Below are positions 23,501 through 38,500 of a stretch of DNA of 64,000 nt, piece by piece. Both the position numbers and the translations under genes were made by a program. The notes under the pieces were generated by a model that ran no database searches, had not been told where the DNA came from, and was given only the letters and a program-made list of their open reading frames with translations. Each line of letters opens with the position of its first letter. Position 1 is the first letter of the stretch. Location: positions 134,473,132 to 134,537,131 of the forward strand of contig NC_067282.1 in assembly GCF_020740795.1 (NCBI RefSeq), given 5' to 3'. This stretch comes from Apus apus. Its lineage: Eukaryota > Chordata > Aves > Apodiformes > Apodidae.

Positions 23501-26500
23501 CTTCTTTGGTCTTCTACCTGATTTTTGTGCTTTGAGATAAGGCATATAAGCCTTTAATTGAGCAACCTGAACTATGACATTAGCCTGTGTTTTGTGCAGG
23601 AGGCCAGAGTCTGTGATCTCCGGAGATTCTTATTTTTTCCCCTACCTATGTTTTCCTGTGTATCCTATGTAATATGTGCTTTGGCTTAATGCTATCTGTG
23701 TATTGAACAAAGTTCTGTCATGGACAGTAAGTAGGAGATCCATTGTGACCACTGATGAAAAATTATTCTACTTAAGTAGTTGTAGTAGAGCGTGGTAAAG
23801 CCTTAGTGACTGGTGAATATGTAAAGTGAGTGATAATTTTGCATGAGAATTCTCAGTCCTTCTCAGTTTTACAATATCAGACTTTTTCTTGATGGAAGAT
23901 AAAACAGTATGGTTGCATGTTACTCAGGCAAAACTTCTCACTTGTACTCAATTTTGAAATCTTACAGATAGGTTATACTATAGAATGCAACTTGTATAAG
24001 CAGTAGGTTCTTATATTTGCTTCAAATCCTTAAGGATTTTCATAGTCTGTGATCGTAGAATGACTTAAATTTTGTAAACTAAAAGCTTATATAAATTAAA
24101 TAGTAAATTTCTTTCCTATTTTTGCTTCTGCTCAAAGTGAGTCACTAACAGAGAAAAAACAGCAAGAGGAAGCACTAACTAAGGAAATTGAAGATTCAAA
24201 AATACGCATAACTGAAGTCAATGAAGAATTGAACAAAATAGTTAGTGAACTGCACAATGCTAAAATTGATTACCATGAAGGAAGGCGTCAGCAAATGAGA
24301 GCAGAGATCTTGGAAAGTCTTAAAAGACTATATCCGGATTCTGTGGTAACTGAATGGCCTCGTTTAAATGCCTTATTTTGGAATTAAGATTTATGAGTTC
24401 TGCGTTACGCTGAGAAAGCAGCTAGAGTTAATTGAGACTGTTTGGAATATTAGTTTAAGCTTTATGCTTGCTTGAGTGTACTTGGTGAACAGTATTTCTG
24501 AAAGAGTAGTAGCCTATACTGTTGGTTTTTTTCACAGTTTCTAGAAATAGACATTTTTGCTTACATCAAAGAATAATTTTGATGTTGTTTTCTTGGTGTG
24601 ATTTTGTGGTGTTTATTTACTTAATTTTTGGTCTTCTTCTGTCCTAAAACATATTTTTTCCACACTTATTTTGAACAAATGAGTAAGAAGTTTAACTGTA
24701 AAACCTTTTATTCCAGAAAGAATACTTTTTCCAAAGGACAGTTTTTCTTAGGTGGATGAGATTATGATGTTACCCAAGGCTCTGCCTTTGTTTATCAATT
24801 GCTGTATTTTACTTAAATTACTCTTCAGTAATGCAGTCAAGTGTTTTATGTATTGGTTCTGAATGTCAGCAGATGTCGATTGTTTTATGAGGCACATTTA
24901 TATCTTTGTATTGATTATTAAAAATATTTACTCCAACATCGGAAGCCATCCCAAATACGAGCTTTTAATAAATCCAGTCAGTTTAATAGTTAATCTCAGA
25001 GTATGTTTCAGTATAATTAGTCGTCTTTGATATACACAGTCATTGAAGATGTACAGGCTGGTAATTTTTTAATTATCTTTTTTTATGTTTAGAAGGTGAG
25101 ATCTCTCCGAGTGTTGCCGTAAGAACATTAAAAAAAAAAAAAGTCAGTTGTTCGTTCCTCCTTTGTCTCTTGCAGAACCTCCTCAGAATCTGGCAAGTGT
25201 CTGATCCTGTTGTTTTCTTGAGAGGTTAAGAATTTTGCTTTTTGGCTGTTCTTCAGAATTTTTTTCATCTGTGTTACCAGAGTGTTCCAAAAAAAATCAA
25301 AAAGATGAATGGTAGATCTTTTTTTGCTCACTCTTTGCACCATATCCCTATTTGAAAAGAACTGGATCAGACTGATGATATCTTGCTGGCTTAGGGGAGA
25401 GATGATGTTCAGGTTGTTCTTGTTTTCCTTCAGGAGCTGCAAATTTTAAGAGTACTTAAAGATTTGATGGCTTCTAGTGAATATAAACTAGATAAATCAA
25501 ATTGGTTGCATAAATTATCCCATTACAGAAATTCTTAATGATGCCTGCTTCAGTTAGTCTTGTTCCTGTGATAGTTTTTCCAACACCAGCATATGAGGCA
25601 ACAGAGTTGCTTCTGAGCTGCTCTGAATGCTCTGGTGTACTACACTAATTCCAGATTATTGAATACAATCCAAGTGAAGTCTTAGGATGGAAAGGTCATG
25701 AGACATGTCATCTTCTAGTAGTTCACCAAGTACTTGGAGACAACTGGAAGAAATCTTGGTGTCAGTCTTCTGGATTTCATAGGCAAAAATGGCACACTGC
25801 TTCTATTTGTTTAGTTCTTACCCATTTTAAAGCTTCTCTTCTGTTAAAACATTCTTGTAATGGTTGGTGAACATTCCAGGTAGCGGAGTAGCTATAGCAG
25901 TAATGTGATTGTGGCTGTGTGAATGACTTCTGCATTTTCATGGATTTGTCTCATCAACCAAGTGTATTTTGCAGCTGATTACAGTTTTTAAAATTTAATT
26001 TTCAAAACAGCATTCCGACATTGGTAATTATAGTTGGGGTTACTGCTAATGTTGCAGATTCAATTACAATGTTCAAAATGTACATTAGTACCTTTAATCA
26101 TTCAGGGAAAGGTCAACTGTAGCTACAATTACAGAAATGGAAGAAAAGAGTGATCATGTACAGCAAAGGACTAGTTTATCTCTAGAGGTGTTAGTTCATT
26201 ATATGGCAAAACAGGCTTGATCACTTGGACTATGCAGTACAAAAGAGGCAGTTATTATTCTTTTGATGCTACTAAAGTAAGGTCCTTCTGTTTTTGGTTG
26301 AAACAGGAATACTGCCTCTTTTGCTGCCATTTTCCAGTTAACACTTCTATTTATTTAAGACCATATTGCCATTTAAAGATCTTACTGTTTGTTAGATACT
26401 TCCTTTCTCTCCAGAACACGCTCAGCTAACTTTGCTGTTGCCCCTCTGCCATGCTTCTTGAAGTGCATGCTAGAGATTCTGAGTAAAACATGAGGTGAAT

Positions 26501-29500
26501 AACTGTAACCTCAGGGAAGAAATTAAATCACTTCAGATTTTGGAGGCATACTTTGCTGTTTGAATTGATGGCTGCTACAATTTCTATTTTTCTGATGTGC
26601 AGCCATTTTAAGAGTGCAGCTGCTAGATACGTAACAGGTTTTCCTTTTACTATGTTAGTGTCTTATGCAGAGATACTATTTGATATCTAAAGTAGCATGT
26701 AACTGTTTCCCTATATTTTTATCTTCAGTTTGGAAGACTGCTAGACCTTTGTCATCCTATTCATAAAAAATACCAGCTTGCTGTTACCAAGGTATTCAGC
26801 AAATATATGACTGCTATTGTTGTTGCCACTGAAAAAACAGCCAGAGATTGTATTCGGTTCCTAAAACAAGAACGAGCTGAACCGGAAACTTTTCTTGCTT
26901 TGGATTACCTTGATGTAAGTACAGTTTTCTTTTTTTCTTCTTATCACCAAGTTAATACACTTCTGCATCTTGATACTGGCTCATTTAAGCTGAACTGAAA
27001 TAGGCTGAAGTGTTAAGGCAAAGCACTTAGAAGTGAACTTCAGAGGGTTCCATTTCTCCAGCCTGCTGAGGTCCCTCTGGATGGCAGCAAGAGTTTCCAG
27101 CTTATCAGCCAGTCCTCCTAGTTCTGTGTCATCAGCAAACTTGCTGAGGGTACACTCTGCCCCATCCTCCAGATAATTAATGAAGGTGCTAAACAGGATT
27201 GGTCCCAGTATTGACATGAGTAGTTACTGACCTTCAACTGGATTTTATGCCACCAGTCACCACCCTGTGGGCCTTTCTGTTCAGCCAGTTTTAAGTCCAC
27301 CATACTGTCTGTTTATCCAGCCCATATTTCATCAGTTCCTCTGTGACGATCTTCTGGGAGACAGTGTTGAAAGTCTTGAATTAGTCTAGACACTATCCAC
27401 AGCTCTCCCCTCTTCTACCAGACCGGGTAGTTTTTGATGATTCAAAGATTATCAAGAGTGGCCTTACAATTATGTCAGCTGACTCCTTCAATGGCTGCAT
27501 CATGTCAGGACCTTTGCATGTGTCTATGTCCAGTTTCCTTAAGCATTCCCCAAACTGATCTCCTTCCATCAAGGGTGCAGCTTCCTTGTTCCAGACTTTC
27601 CGCCCTTCTCTGGAATTTGGGATTCCTGGAGGACCAGTCTTGCTAGTAAAGACTGAGGTGAGGAAGGAGTTCCATACCTCAGTCTCTTCCATATTCTTTG
27701 TCACCAGGTCTCCTGCCTCATTTAGCAGCAGACCCACATTTTCCCTTGTCTTCCTTTTATTGTCTATGTGGTTACAGAAGCCATTTCTTTGACATCCATT
27801 GCCAGAAAAAATTCCAGTTGAGCTGTGGCTTTTCTAACCCCATATCTGCATAATTGGACAGTGCCTCTAAATGTTTCCTAGGTTACCTGTCCCTTTCACC
27901 TTTAGTATACTTCCTTTTTGAGTTTGAGTTTTGTCAGAGGCATCTTCTTTATCCATACATGCCTCCTGGCATTTTTGCGTGCTTTTATCATTGGGATGAT
28001 AGCTAAGGCACTCTGGGACCTTATCATGTGGGACTCTGCTGAGCACATGCTTGAAGAGGCCAAAGTCTGTTCTCCTGAAGACTGGGGTTGTGAGCTTGTC
28101 TTTTGCACTGCTACCTCCTCTCAGGATCCTGAACTCTCCTATCTCATAATCCCTGTAGCCAGGGCTGCCTTAGATCTTCCCATCCCCAGCAAACCTCTCC
28201 TTCCTTGGAGAGTGTGAGGTCTAGCAGAGTACCTCTCCTCATTGGCTTCTCTGTCATGGGGTTAAGAAGTTGTCATCAGTGCTTCACAGGAACTGGATTG
28301 CTTATACCTTGCTGTGTTTCCCCTATAGCACATAAAACGGTGGTTCAAATCCCTTCTGAGGATCAGAGACCATGAATGTGACACTGCTTTTAGCCTTTTA
28401 GAAGGCCTTCTCCACTTGATCTTCCTCATCTGAAGGCCTGTAGCAGACACCCACTACAATGTTAACTTTACCACTTTGTTTTTCAGCCTTACCCTTGAAC
28501 TCTCATTTGGCTCATCACCCTTCTCTCATCACCCTCTGTGCATTCCAGCTGTTTTGTCACATATAGGGCAACTCCACCTCCTCGTCTTCCCAGCATCTTC
28601 TTCCTAAAGAGCCTCTGTCCCTCCATTGTAACACTCAGCTGGGGGAGCCATCCCGCCATGTCTCCAAGATTCCAAGAAGGTTGTAGCCCTGCAGCCGCAC
28701 ACAAGTTTTTAATTCGTCTTGTTTGTTCCCCATCCTGCGTGCACTAGTGTCTTTGTATTTCATGCACAGTGAAATAGGCTATTTGGATTTAAGGACTACA
28801 GTAAACACGCAATATGAAAACTGTATCTCTTCCTAGTCTTAGAGCAACTGAGGCCCCCTGCCCCCGTGGTGTTGATTAGTACATCCTGTTCCCAGATCAT
28901 TCTGATTTGGATATGCTTTTGCTATTACAACATGGTTTCTAAACACCTTTGTTTGCTTTACAGGTTAAACCAATCAATGAAAAATTAAGAGAGATAAAAG
29001 GAGCTAAAATGTTGGTGGATGTTGTACAAACTCCATTTGCTCCACTGAAAAAAGTGATTCAGTTTGTGTGTGGGAATGGCTTGGTGTGTGAAACAATTAA
29101 AGAAGCAAAACAAATAGCATTTGATGGACCAGTGAGGTTGAAAGTAAGAAGCTGAATTTTCTTGCATATTTTTAAATTCCAGTTGTGTATTTTAATGCTA
29201 GTTAAATCACAGAATCATTGTGGTTGAAAAAGACCTTTAAGAACATTGAGTCGAAGCATAACATTTTGATAAACTTCCCACAAAGTATAAAATTAAGCAC
29301 AGAATGATACTACACTGTCTAGTCTATTCCCACATAAATAAAGCCTCAGATTTTTCGCATATTTACAGTGATTTCCTGGGAAAGGGAGGCAAATTAGGGG
29401 ATAGCCAGTGTTCAGATATGTTTTCCTGGTATGGTCCTCTTGATGAAGAGGAGGACAGAGAAGGAAGGATAATCCCATTCTTAAGACTTCCGATTTAAAA

Positions 29501-32500
29501 ATGCAAACTTCATCTTACTAGCTTTTCTATGAAGAACCAATTTACAAATTCTTTAAAATATCTGATGGAATCTCTTAGTTGTAGATGTAGACTGTGTTGA
29601 AGACTGGAAGCTTCTCTGTTGTTTCCAGTTCTTTCTTCTTACCTATGTCTCTGTTTTTGTCACAGACTGTATAGCCCTTTTATTTACTTAGTAAACCTTT
29701 TAAAATCTTGATTAAAACAGCTTTAAGTTGAAGGTGAGTGTAAAATCATGTTAACTTGAAATCCAGGTAAGTCACAAAAACACCCACATTTACTGATGTT
29801 TCGACTTTTACCAGCTAGCTGTTTTCCATCACTCCATTATCAAATTTTTTGGGTTGCTCTACTGAGCCAGACATAACCTTCAAAGTTGCCAGTGTATACA
29901 GAAATATCCAATAATAATTTCCTAAATACAAGGAGATTATACAATTTCACTTCCTTTTCTGATAAGTTGCAATAATACAAAAAAATATGGACTGGTGACT
30001 AGCTATATAGACTACTCACTACACCTTATGGCTGGTGCCAAGAAATGAGACCTTTTCTGTGGCTTCATGTATCTTATAATAGCAGGTTTGGAAAAGGAAA
30101 AAAATGGAGTCCAACTAAAATTTGGTTATTGCTAGTTTAACTACCATATCTTGGTGTACTATTTCATGGAAAATTTTGGGCTGCTTTTTGTTCAGATTTA
30201 CTTGTTTTAAATTTTTTTTTTTCTTCTAGACGGTGGCTCTTGATGGAACTTTATTTCTGAAATCTGGAGTGATTTCTGGAGGGTCAAGTGATTTAAGGTT
30301 TAAAGCTAGAGTTTGGGATGATAAAGAAATTAATAAAATAAAAGAAAGAAGAGACAGCTTGATTAATGAGTTGAAGGTAGGTCTCTTTAAAATCATGTAA
30401 CTGCAAAAGGCATAAAGGAGTAAAAGTTGCATCTACTTTGATTCACTTATGGGAAGGTGAATGGGGCCTATGTTAGTGAGGCTAGCTTTGTGTAATGCAT
30501 GAATCTGAAAAATTAGTAATTTCCAAGTAAGTCAAGTTTTGTTTAAAATTCTTTTTCTCCCATTGTAATATTTTTCCAGGAGTTAATGAAGATCAGACGC
30601 AAGGAGACTGACTTGAAGCAATTGCTTGCTCAGTGCCATGGAACACAGACACGACTAAAATATTCACAGAGTGAATTAGATCTTATTAAAAAGAAACACC
30701 TTGCTAATCTCTCCATGGTATAGTAATAAGTCTTCATTATTTTCATGTTTAATAATTGTATTTTTTTACCAAAGCTGTAATTATGAGTGAATAAATAATT
30801 GCTTCCTTTAGGGTTGTTCTTTTTTTTTTTTAATTCAGTGTAAGTTTTAATGACTCAAATTAACAAAATGTATTTAAAAAATACAAAATTATTTACATGA
30901 TGTTTTTTCTATCTTACGTTTTAAATTTTAATTTCTGGTAAGCTTGGTTTATCATTTAGTAACCTTCAGAAGCCTGCAAGTCATGCACTTTAAATTATAC
31001 TTACAACGAAATCTACTCTGCTCATTAAAACTGTAGTCATTGCATGCAAATTGCCAAAAATACTGGGAAAGTGGCATTTGAGAAGAAAGTCTAAGTTTTT
31101 AATCAGAAAAATACAGTTAATCTGGAGCAGAACTGTCTCTTAATTTGTAGGATGTTGACCATCCTATTAAGAAAATTACCATATTTTTCCTTTCTGTGTA
31201 GGAAAAATCAAAACTGGAAAGCGAATTGGTAAATATTGAGTCTCAGCATAATATACTGAATGAAGGAATAGCACAAAGAAACAAAAAAATAGAAGAATTT
31301 CAGAAAAAAATTAATGAGGTAATGCCTGCTGTCATAGTTGTATATAGCAGCTTATGTTATTGTACCACAGAAACTTATTTCAGTTCCTGCTGACTTCTAG
31401 AACTTGGACAACTTTTAACTTTGTAAACTACTTTGTTGACAAGGGTTATAAGTTACTCGAGCAATCTTCCCATTCTCTGCCTTTCTTACCAAGGTAACTA
31501 TGAGCAGAAATGCACTTGCAAGTTAGTATATATGTATCATAGCTTTGCAGATCAGTTTCCTTAAAATTTTGTGACTTTTATGTGCCAAACACAAATCCAA
31601 CCAACCAAATCCATTTACTTCTTAAATATTAGATGAAGCTTTGCTTAATATGTACACTGTAATTTCATTTCATGTAGGAGTAAGTTTGGATTTTTAAGAA
31701 GATGGGTTGGTTTTCCCCCACCTTTTCCTGCTCTGGTCATAAACATGATTTATTTTTTGTAGCATTGAGCAGGGACAATCCATTGAAGTTCACAACTTCA
31801 GAGATCTCAGCTGTTTTTTTCTGTAGACTGTTCTGAATCCTCATAGCTCATTTTCCCTATCTTTCTTTAATCATCAGATTAAATACCTTTTAGATGGTAT
31901 GAACGATTTGTACAGATAGCTGACAAATTCAAAAGCGTGGTGATAATGAAAACACTGAAGGCATTCAGTGAAGTGGACATTAGTAAAGCCTAATATGTTG
32001 CTAAGAAGGGTTTCATGCTGTATTCTACTAGAGTAGACAATAACTCTGGCCTCTCTGAGAAATACAGACACCTCATCTCTGCTTCTCCCTGGAAGCTGCC
32101 TTTTTCCTACTCTTGCCAAACAAAGGAATCTGATACACCTTGTGGAAAAGTGATGCTGCAGTTTTATTTGGAGAATTCACAGCCTTACACCTAGATGCTT
32201 GTCTAAATGTAGATTCTTGGAGAGATTCCTCACCACCTTTGGAGTTACTTGAAGTGTATTAGTTCCTGGCCTCTGACCCATTCTCGTCAGTCTTTCTTGG
32301 TTTAATCTATGACTGAAATTTTGCATTGGATTCTGAAGGGTTATACATGTGTTATGTATATGTATGCTGTATATATCCTGTGATACTAAGGAAAGAAAAA
32401 AAAAAAAAAATCCCAGTAGGATGTTAATAGATATAGGAATCCTTGGAGAGGATAAGTGGAGCTACAAAGGATACTTAACCAGCTTATAGGGAAGTAACAC

Positions 32501-35500
32501 ATATTTTTAAGGGAAACATTAGCAAAATAAGAATGGGCAGTTTCAGGACACTTGCCAGTTTTGTAGTGAAAATTGTTCCTGTGTCTTCACTTTTTAAAGA
32601 GGTATATTCCCTCAGCAAACTTTCCAGTTTTATTCCTTTCTCACTTTATTATTTATACTCTTCTACTGCCAAAAAACACTCTGTTTCCCATAGACATCAT
32701 CTGCTTGGTTATGGACAAACCCAAGACAAAAATGGAGTCTGCCCCAAACAGGTTACAGTCTATCGACAATAACAAATGTGTAGACTTCTGCATGTCCCTC
32801 TGTTAAATATGAAGAAATGAGAGCATTCAGGACCATAGGCAGTTGTTAGAATCTGCAATAAGTCTTTCATATGTTTTAGTACAAAGCAGGAATCTGTGTT
32901 GGTCTTAAAAAGGTCAGCTGTTGACCACCTTCAACCATATATATATAAAAAAAAAAAAGTGCCATAACACAAGGATTATAAGAAGTGAGTGTAGGAAACA
33001 TCCATAAATGGAAGGATAGAAGCTCTTTAGGAACGACAGGCTGGGGAGAAGAGGAAGGGGTGTTGCTTCCTACATCAGTGACATGGCAGGGGGGTTGGAA
33101 CTAGAGGATCTTCAAGGTCCCTGCCAACCCACCATTGTATGATTCTAAGAAGCCAGTGCAGCTTCATATTCTGTCTTGCATGTGGTACAGGCACAGGCAT
33201 GATGGAGGCAGATGTCTCATCTGCAAACACTCAAAATCATTCATGTTTATGCCATAACAATTCCAGATCCAAGGAACTTTTTTTTTTTGCTTGTTCTGCA
33301 AAAAACCTAAATGGAGGCTAGTCATCAGTTTCTGAAGAATAGTGTTACCTGAATTATATAACTTGTTCTGATTTAGTATTTGATATCTGGTTAAACAAGC
33401 CCATGTACCAAAACAATATAAATGGTACTAGATTTGATATGTAAAGTTCTCCTAAAGTTTTGTTCAGTGCATTGAGCCTTACTGTTGCTATTTCTTTGTT
33501 CAGTCATGCCATATACACTATGCCTACTATTTGCTTAAATTTTTCATTAAAATTTTAGGCCTGGCTTTGACTGAAGCTTTTGTTGGTATACGGTGTTTAA
33601 TTAGGTGATGAGAGAGTCTGTGCTGTGGCTTTTCTGTAAATTGAACATAATTAATATTTATGGATGACTTGAAAAGATTAAAGTGAAGAACTGAACTGCA
33701 CCAAAACACCTGGTGTATCTCATAAGTGTCCTGTGTACCATTCAGCTTTCTCTGCTTCAGTTGACTGGGAAACAGACAAAACCAGGCAAGTTGGTTACAT
33801 TATGATGACTTTAAGTGTCTTTGGAACGATCAGGTGCTGTCCAGAAGGCTTAGATCAGAGTTACCTTTTGCAGATGCCTTGTATCTGGCATTTATACTGA
33901 AAGTGTTACTTGAAAATGACAAATACAGATTATTTCTCAGTAGTTCAATTTGCTGTTTCTTAAAGTACCTTCAAAATCCAGCCTGTAGCATGAAGCAGTT
34001 GTCGAAATGTTTCACTTCTACAAGTGCCAAAATAGTGTAAACATTTTTTGCTTCATTTTTCTTTATTCAAAGGCTGAAGACGCTGTTTTTCGCGAATTCT
34101 GTGAAGAAATTGGTATCGAAAATATTCGTGTGTATGAACAAGAACATGTGAGACAACAAGAGGAGATTGATAAGAGAAGGTGGTATTTGTAATTAAAATG
34201 TAAAAAAAAGTGGTTTGTATTAGGGCACACTGGTTAATGAGTAACTCCATTAGAGGAAATACCTCAGAAACCTAGCAGACTGTAAGAGGTTATATTATCA
34301 CTGCAAAGATTAGTTAGCTGTTGCACTGCTGTGGTTTGGGTTTGTTGGACAGGAACAGTAACATTTTGCTACAAACTTGAAAGGCAGAATACACTTATTT
34401 GGTAGCACGAATGTAGAAAAATAAAGATAATGCATCTTTTTTTACATTAATAGTGTAAAGACTAGCACTAGACACCATTTTCATCTCTTCAGCTGTTAAG
34501 GGACTCTGTTTTTCAGGAACTGGTACAGACGTTTTTGGCTGGGGCTGCAGGGAGGTGGTAGCGAAGTGCTTTCAATTGCAGGTGAAGTACCTGCTGACCA
34601 AAGTGATTTGATCACTTTGCAAGAGCTGGTCTGATGAAGTGCAAGAAGTTAGTAATAGAACAGTGAAAAGAGGAGCATGTGGCCTTATGCTACACTGCAC
34701 ATAGATCCTTGGTCTTGCTTATACCCTAACTTGCTGTCATTTTTCCTGTAAGCCTGTGCTATGGTGCCTTCTTGCCCAGGTCTAAAGAGCCTGGACCTGG
34801 TGCTGTGCCAACCCTTTTGCCAGAACAACAGATGCAGCACTAGTAGTAAATCATTTGGGAATCTCAAAGCTCAGAGACAATAACAGCTGAGAGGAGACCT
34901 TTTTGTAAACAGCTGATTAAATTTTAATTCAGTCCTTTCTTAGAGCAGCATGTGAAGAAGTTTCTGCCATTGTACCCCTATAAAAAAGTACAGCTGTCAA
35001 TTGAGAGATGATAAGCAAGGCTGAATATGATTTTAAAACCTTTGGTCTCATGCTTCTTAGTTGCCATCTCAGCTGCCATAGGTTCCTTATAATATTCAGA
35101 TAAACAAACATACCAGCTGTTGGGGAGGCTTGCAGAGGCTGAGCAGGGAGCACGGGCATTGGATAAGCACACAGCATCAGGGCAGCTTTTGCTATCATTC
35201 ATACAGAGATACTTGAATTTTTAGTGTTACTTTCCATATTCAGTATAGCCATGTTGTATCTTCAAATTGTATTGTTTTTTTGAACTATTATCACTGTATT
35301 TTCTTAAACTTGCAGTATACCCACAGGATATGGTGTAGTGGAATTGATCCAAATGTATGCAAATTTTTGTATTCACATAAAAGATACATTTTCACTTTTA
35401 CTACTTAGATAGCATTTCTGTATCTTGTAATAACTTAAAATCACAGTTACCAGCTTGCTTTGTAAGTGTTGATTTGAAATGCTGTACTTTGACTAGACTG

Positions 35501-38500
35501 GAGTTTGAAAATCAGAAGACACGACTAAATATTCAGCTAGAATATAATCGTGATCATCTGCAAAAATTAAAAAACGCAGTCAGCAATTTGAGGGAGACCA
35601 TTCATAAAGATGAAGCTCAGATTATCAGGCTACAGAAGGTAACTAAAATATCTCTCTCTGGGACTGAGGAGAGACTACATTGAATTACAGTTTGAATTAA
35701 TGTAGTTAGTGCAGTTGAGTAGTTCTTCTAGGGCTTAAATCAGTGTTGACTTTGCAACTGCATTTTTTTAACATTTACATATTTTAATTTTAACCTTGGA
35801 ATAACCTGTCATATTAGGGTACTAATTTTTATATATAAGCTTGCTAAATACTAAATTTGGGATCACTGTATGTACAGTGTTACCTTGTGTTTAGTTTATA
35901 TGAAAAGGCAGTATGTGACTACAAATAAAGCTTGTAGCATGTGGCTGCGATTCTTTAGAAGATTTTATGAGTAATAGTAAACAGCTCTGGTGCTTTGTAT
36001 CTTTTAAGGTGCTTCACACTTACTAATAGACTTCAAAATACTATTTTAAAAGTAATTTAAGTTTTAATTGTAGTAATATATGGAGGCCTCCTTCATAGCA
36101 TTCTTTATTTGTAAGTAATTTTTTTGTTGTGCTAATGTTTCTTGCAAACTATGGTTGTGGTGGCTTCATAGGAAAGTGAAGGAGAAAAGATGTGTAATAG
36201 TTCTTTAAATAAAAAACAAAAGTGAAATGTAAAACTGCCCCCAACTGGGCAACAAAACCTCACATGCTGCGTTTGACCTCTGTATTTTAACAGTAGAAGA
36301 CACGTATTTCTGATATTGAGGAGCAATAGACGTGTACTCAGTCACGCACAAAATTTTGTCTTTGGGCCTGTGTGCGTAATTCTTCTGAAACACGGGTTTG
36401 AGCAAATCAGATCTTTGTGTCCTGGAGCAGGATTGCTTGTGTTAAATTCTGAAGGTACTTTGTTTCGATACTGCAATAGCAATACATCTTAATTAGGTTG
36501 CTCTAAGACTAGTCTCTTCAGGACCATGTCTTCATGCATGTAGCACTAGTTTTCTGTATTCTAGCATGTTATTTCTAGCAATTTAACAATCATATGGGTT
36601 ATATAGGGTAAGACACTTTGAGAGTACCTCCACAGATTCTTTGTGCTCTGCAAGTTACCTCAGGATTTATAAGTAATTAACAGTACTTTTATTAAAGAGA
36701 TTTCAGGTTACCTTAGGTGTTGCTAAATAGGTTGTATGTGTACAGCAGTTGGGATCCTTCTTGTGAGGCTAGAGGGCTGACTGAGGAAAAGGGAGTAGCC
36801 TACAGATCATAGGCATCCTAGGATCCCTGCCTTGTTTGGTGGCTTTATAGTTTAATCTGGTACAGTCATAAATCTAGAGCTGGCTGTGCCTGTGTATACA
36901 AAACAACTGGATCTTCCTGTGTGTAAGACAGGCTGCTTTCCCAATGCCTTTTAGTTTTTGTGCTGTAACACATTTGTATGCATGGTAACAAGCTTAAACT
37001 TTTAACTCTTTCTCTAATAGAAAGTTCCATATCAAGATTTTGAGTGGAAAGTTAAATAACTAAATATTTCTACGCAGGAGGAGGAAAAGCTGCTAAAAAA
37101 AGTGAACGAAACTGTGGAGGAGCAGCAATATCTTAAGGATAGATTAAGTGATCATAAATCTGAGGTTAGAAAAACCCAAAATGAAGTTGAAGAGTTCAGA
37201 AAGACATTGTTAACTCTTAATAGGTAATTGCTAATTGTACTTCTGGAAAAATGATTAATGCGACAGTATTTAAGAGTTACAGTGATCAGATGTTTGAACT
37301 TCACTTCTTCTGTTTTTCTTCTTTGAAAGATTCATTAGAGACATGGTAATTTGCATTTACAGTAGGTATTAGTTAAAAAGTGTTTCTAATTTAGTACGTA
37401 GTTCCCAAAAGTAATGTGAAACAGATTATTTCATGAAAGCCATCCCATAAACCATAAAGAATAATATTATCTTATTATCTACCTAATGTTGGGTCTGATA
37501 AACAAGTAGTGAGTCCTGATAACTATGTAGTGATTTTTGATAAATATGTATTTAGCTTATAGCTTGATCAGGGGGCATAATGTGTTTACTGGTAGTTTCA
37601 TATTTTTGTTTGATTAATGAGATTATTTATTTTTTCTGATTTCAGTGTTCTCATTTTCTCCAGGCCTTTTAAGTGTTGGATACCTGAAACTAATGTTATT
37701 TTTAGGTCACTATTTTGTACTTACATGTTCTTCTCAATCAGCTGCTTTGGGGGCAGTTTATACATCAGTTTTCTTATGCTTACTATTGATGTGTTTAATG
37801 TCTCTTAGTCAGGAGTTGTCATTGCTTTAAAAACCCAACATGTTGGCACAGTATGGCTAGGTAAACTTGTGGAATTGTATATAAACTCACAGATTGTATG
37901 CCTAGTAATTAATTATATAGTGTGTAAGATTATAAGACTGTTACGCAACTTGATGCTATCAAAGGCATTTGTTTCAAAGAATTAAATTTATTTCAAGTAC
38001 AGTAATGATAAAAGATTATTGATTAAGTTTCAAAGGGATGAAATCTCCATAAATATTCAGCAGAGCTTAATAGAATAGAACTTAGTTTTGGTTAGGAAAG
38101 GTAGATATTTGACCATACTATAATATTAACTTGTCAATATACTGAATTTAAGTCCATTCTACCAGCATTTACCTTGTGACAGTGTTAAGAGTACAGAAAA
38201 GCAGTGTGGTACCTTGAGTGCTAGAACAGGACTTGCTTCCCAGCTCCCTCTTGAGTAATTTGAGAGAATGAAGGGGATGGAAGAAGTTAATACCCTTTTA
38301 ATTTATGTTTGATGGGGATTATAGAGGAAAAAGCCCTCTTTGTGCTTGGTAACTGGTTTTTGTGCTGTATGGCTGTAGACATGATTGGCAGCAATGCTGC
38401 TGCTCTTCAATTTTTCTGTGCCTTTTGTGTATGTAGGGAAGCTTCAAAATTACAAAAGGAAGCTACAGCAATAGAAACCTCTTTGGAAGAGAAAAGATTA

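Noticed and set aside
32533-32806. Overlapping 77-79-codon open frames in SMC1B intron 14
   Set aside because: Two frames of the same sequence are open at once, and neither has recognisable domains or splice support.
34598-34620. CAAAGTGA / TCACTTTG short inverted repeat
   Set aside because: An 8-bp arm is within chance expectation for an intron of this size.
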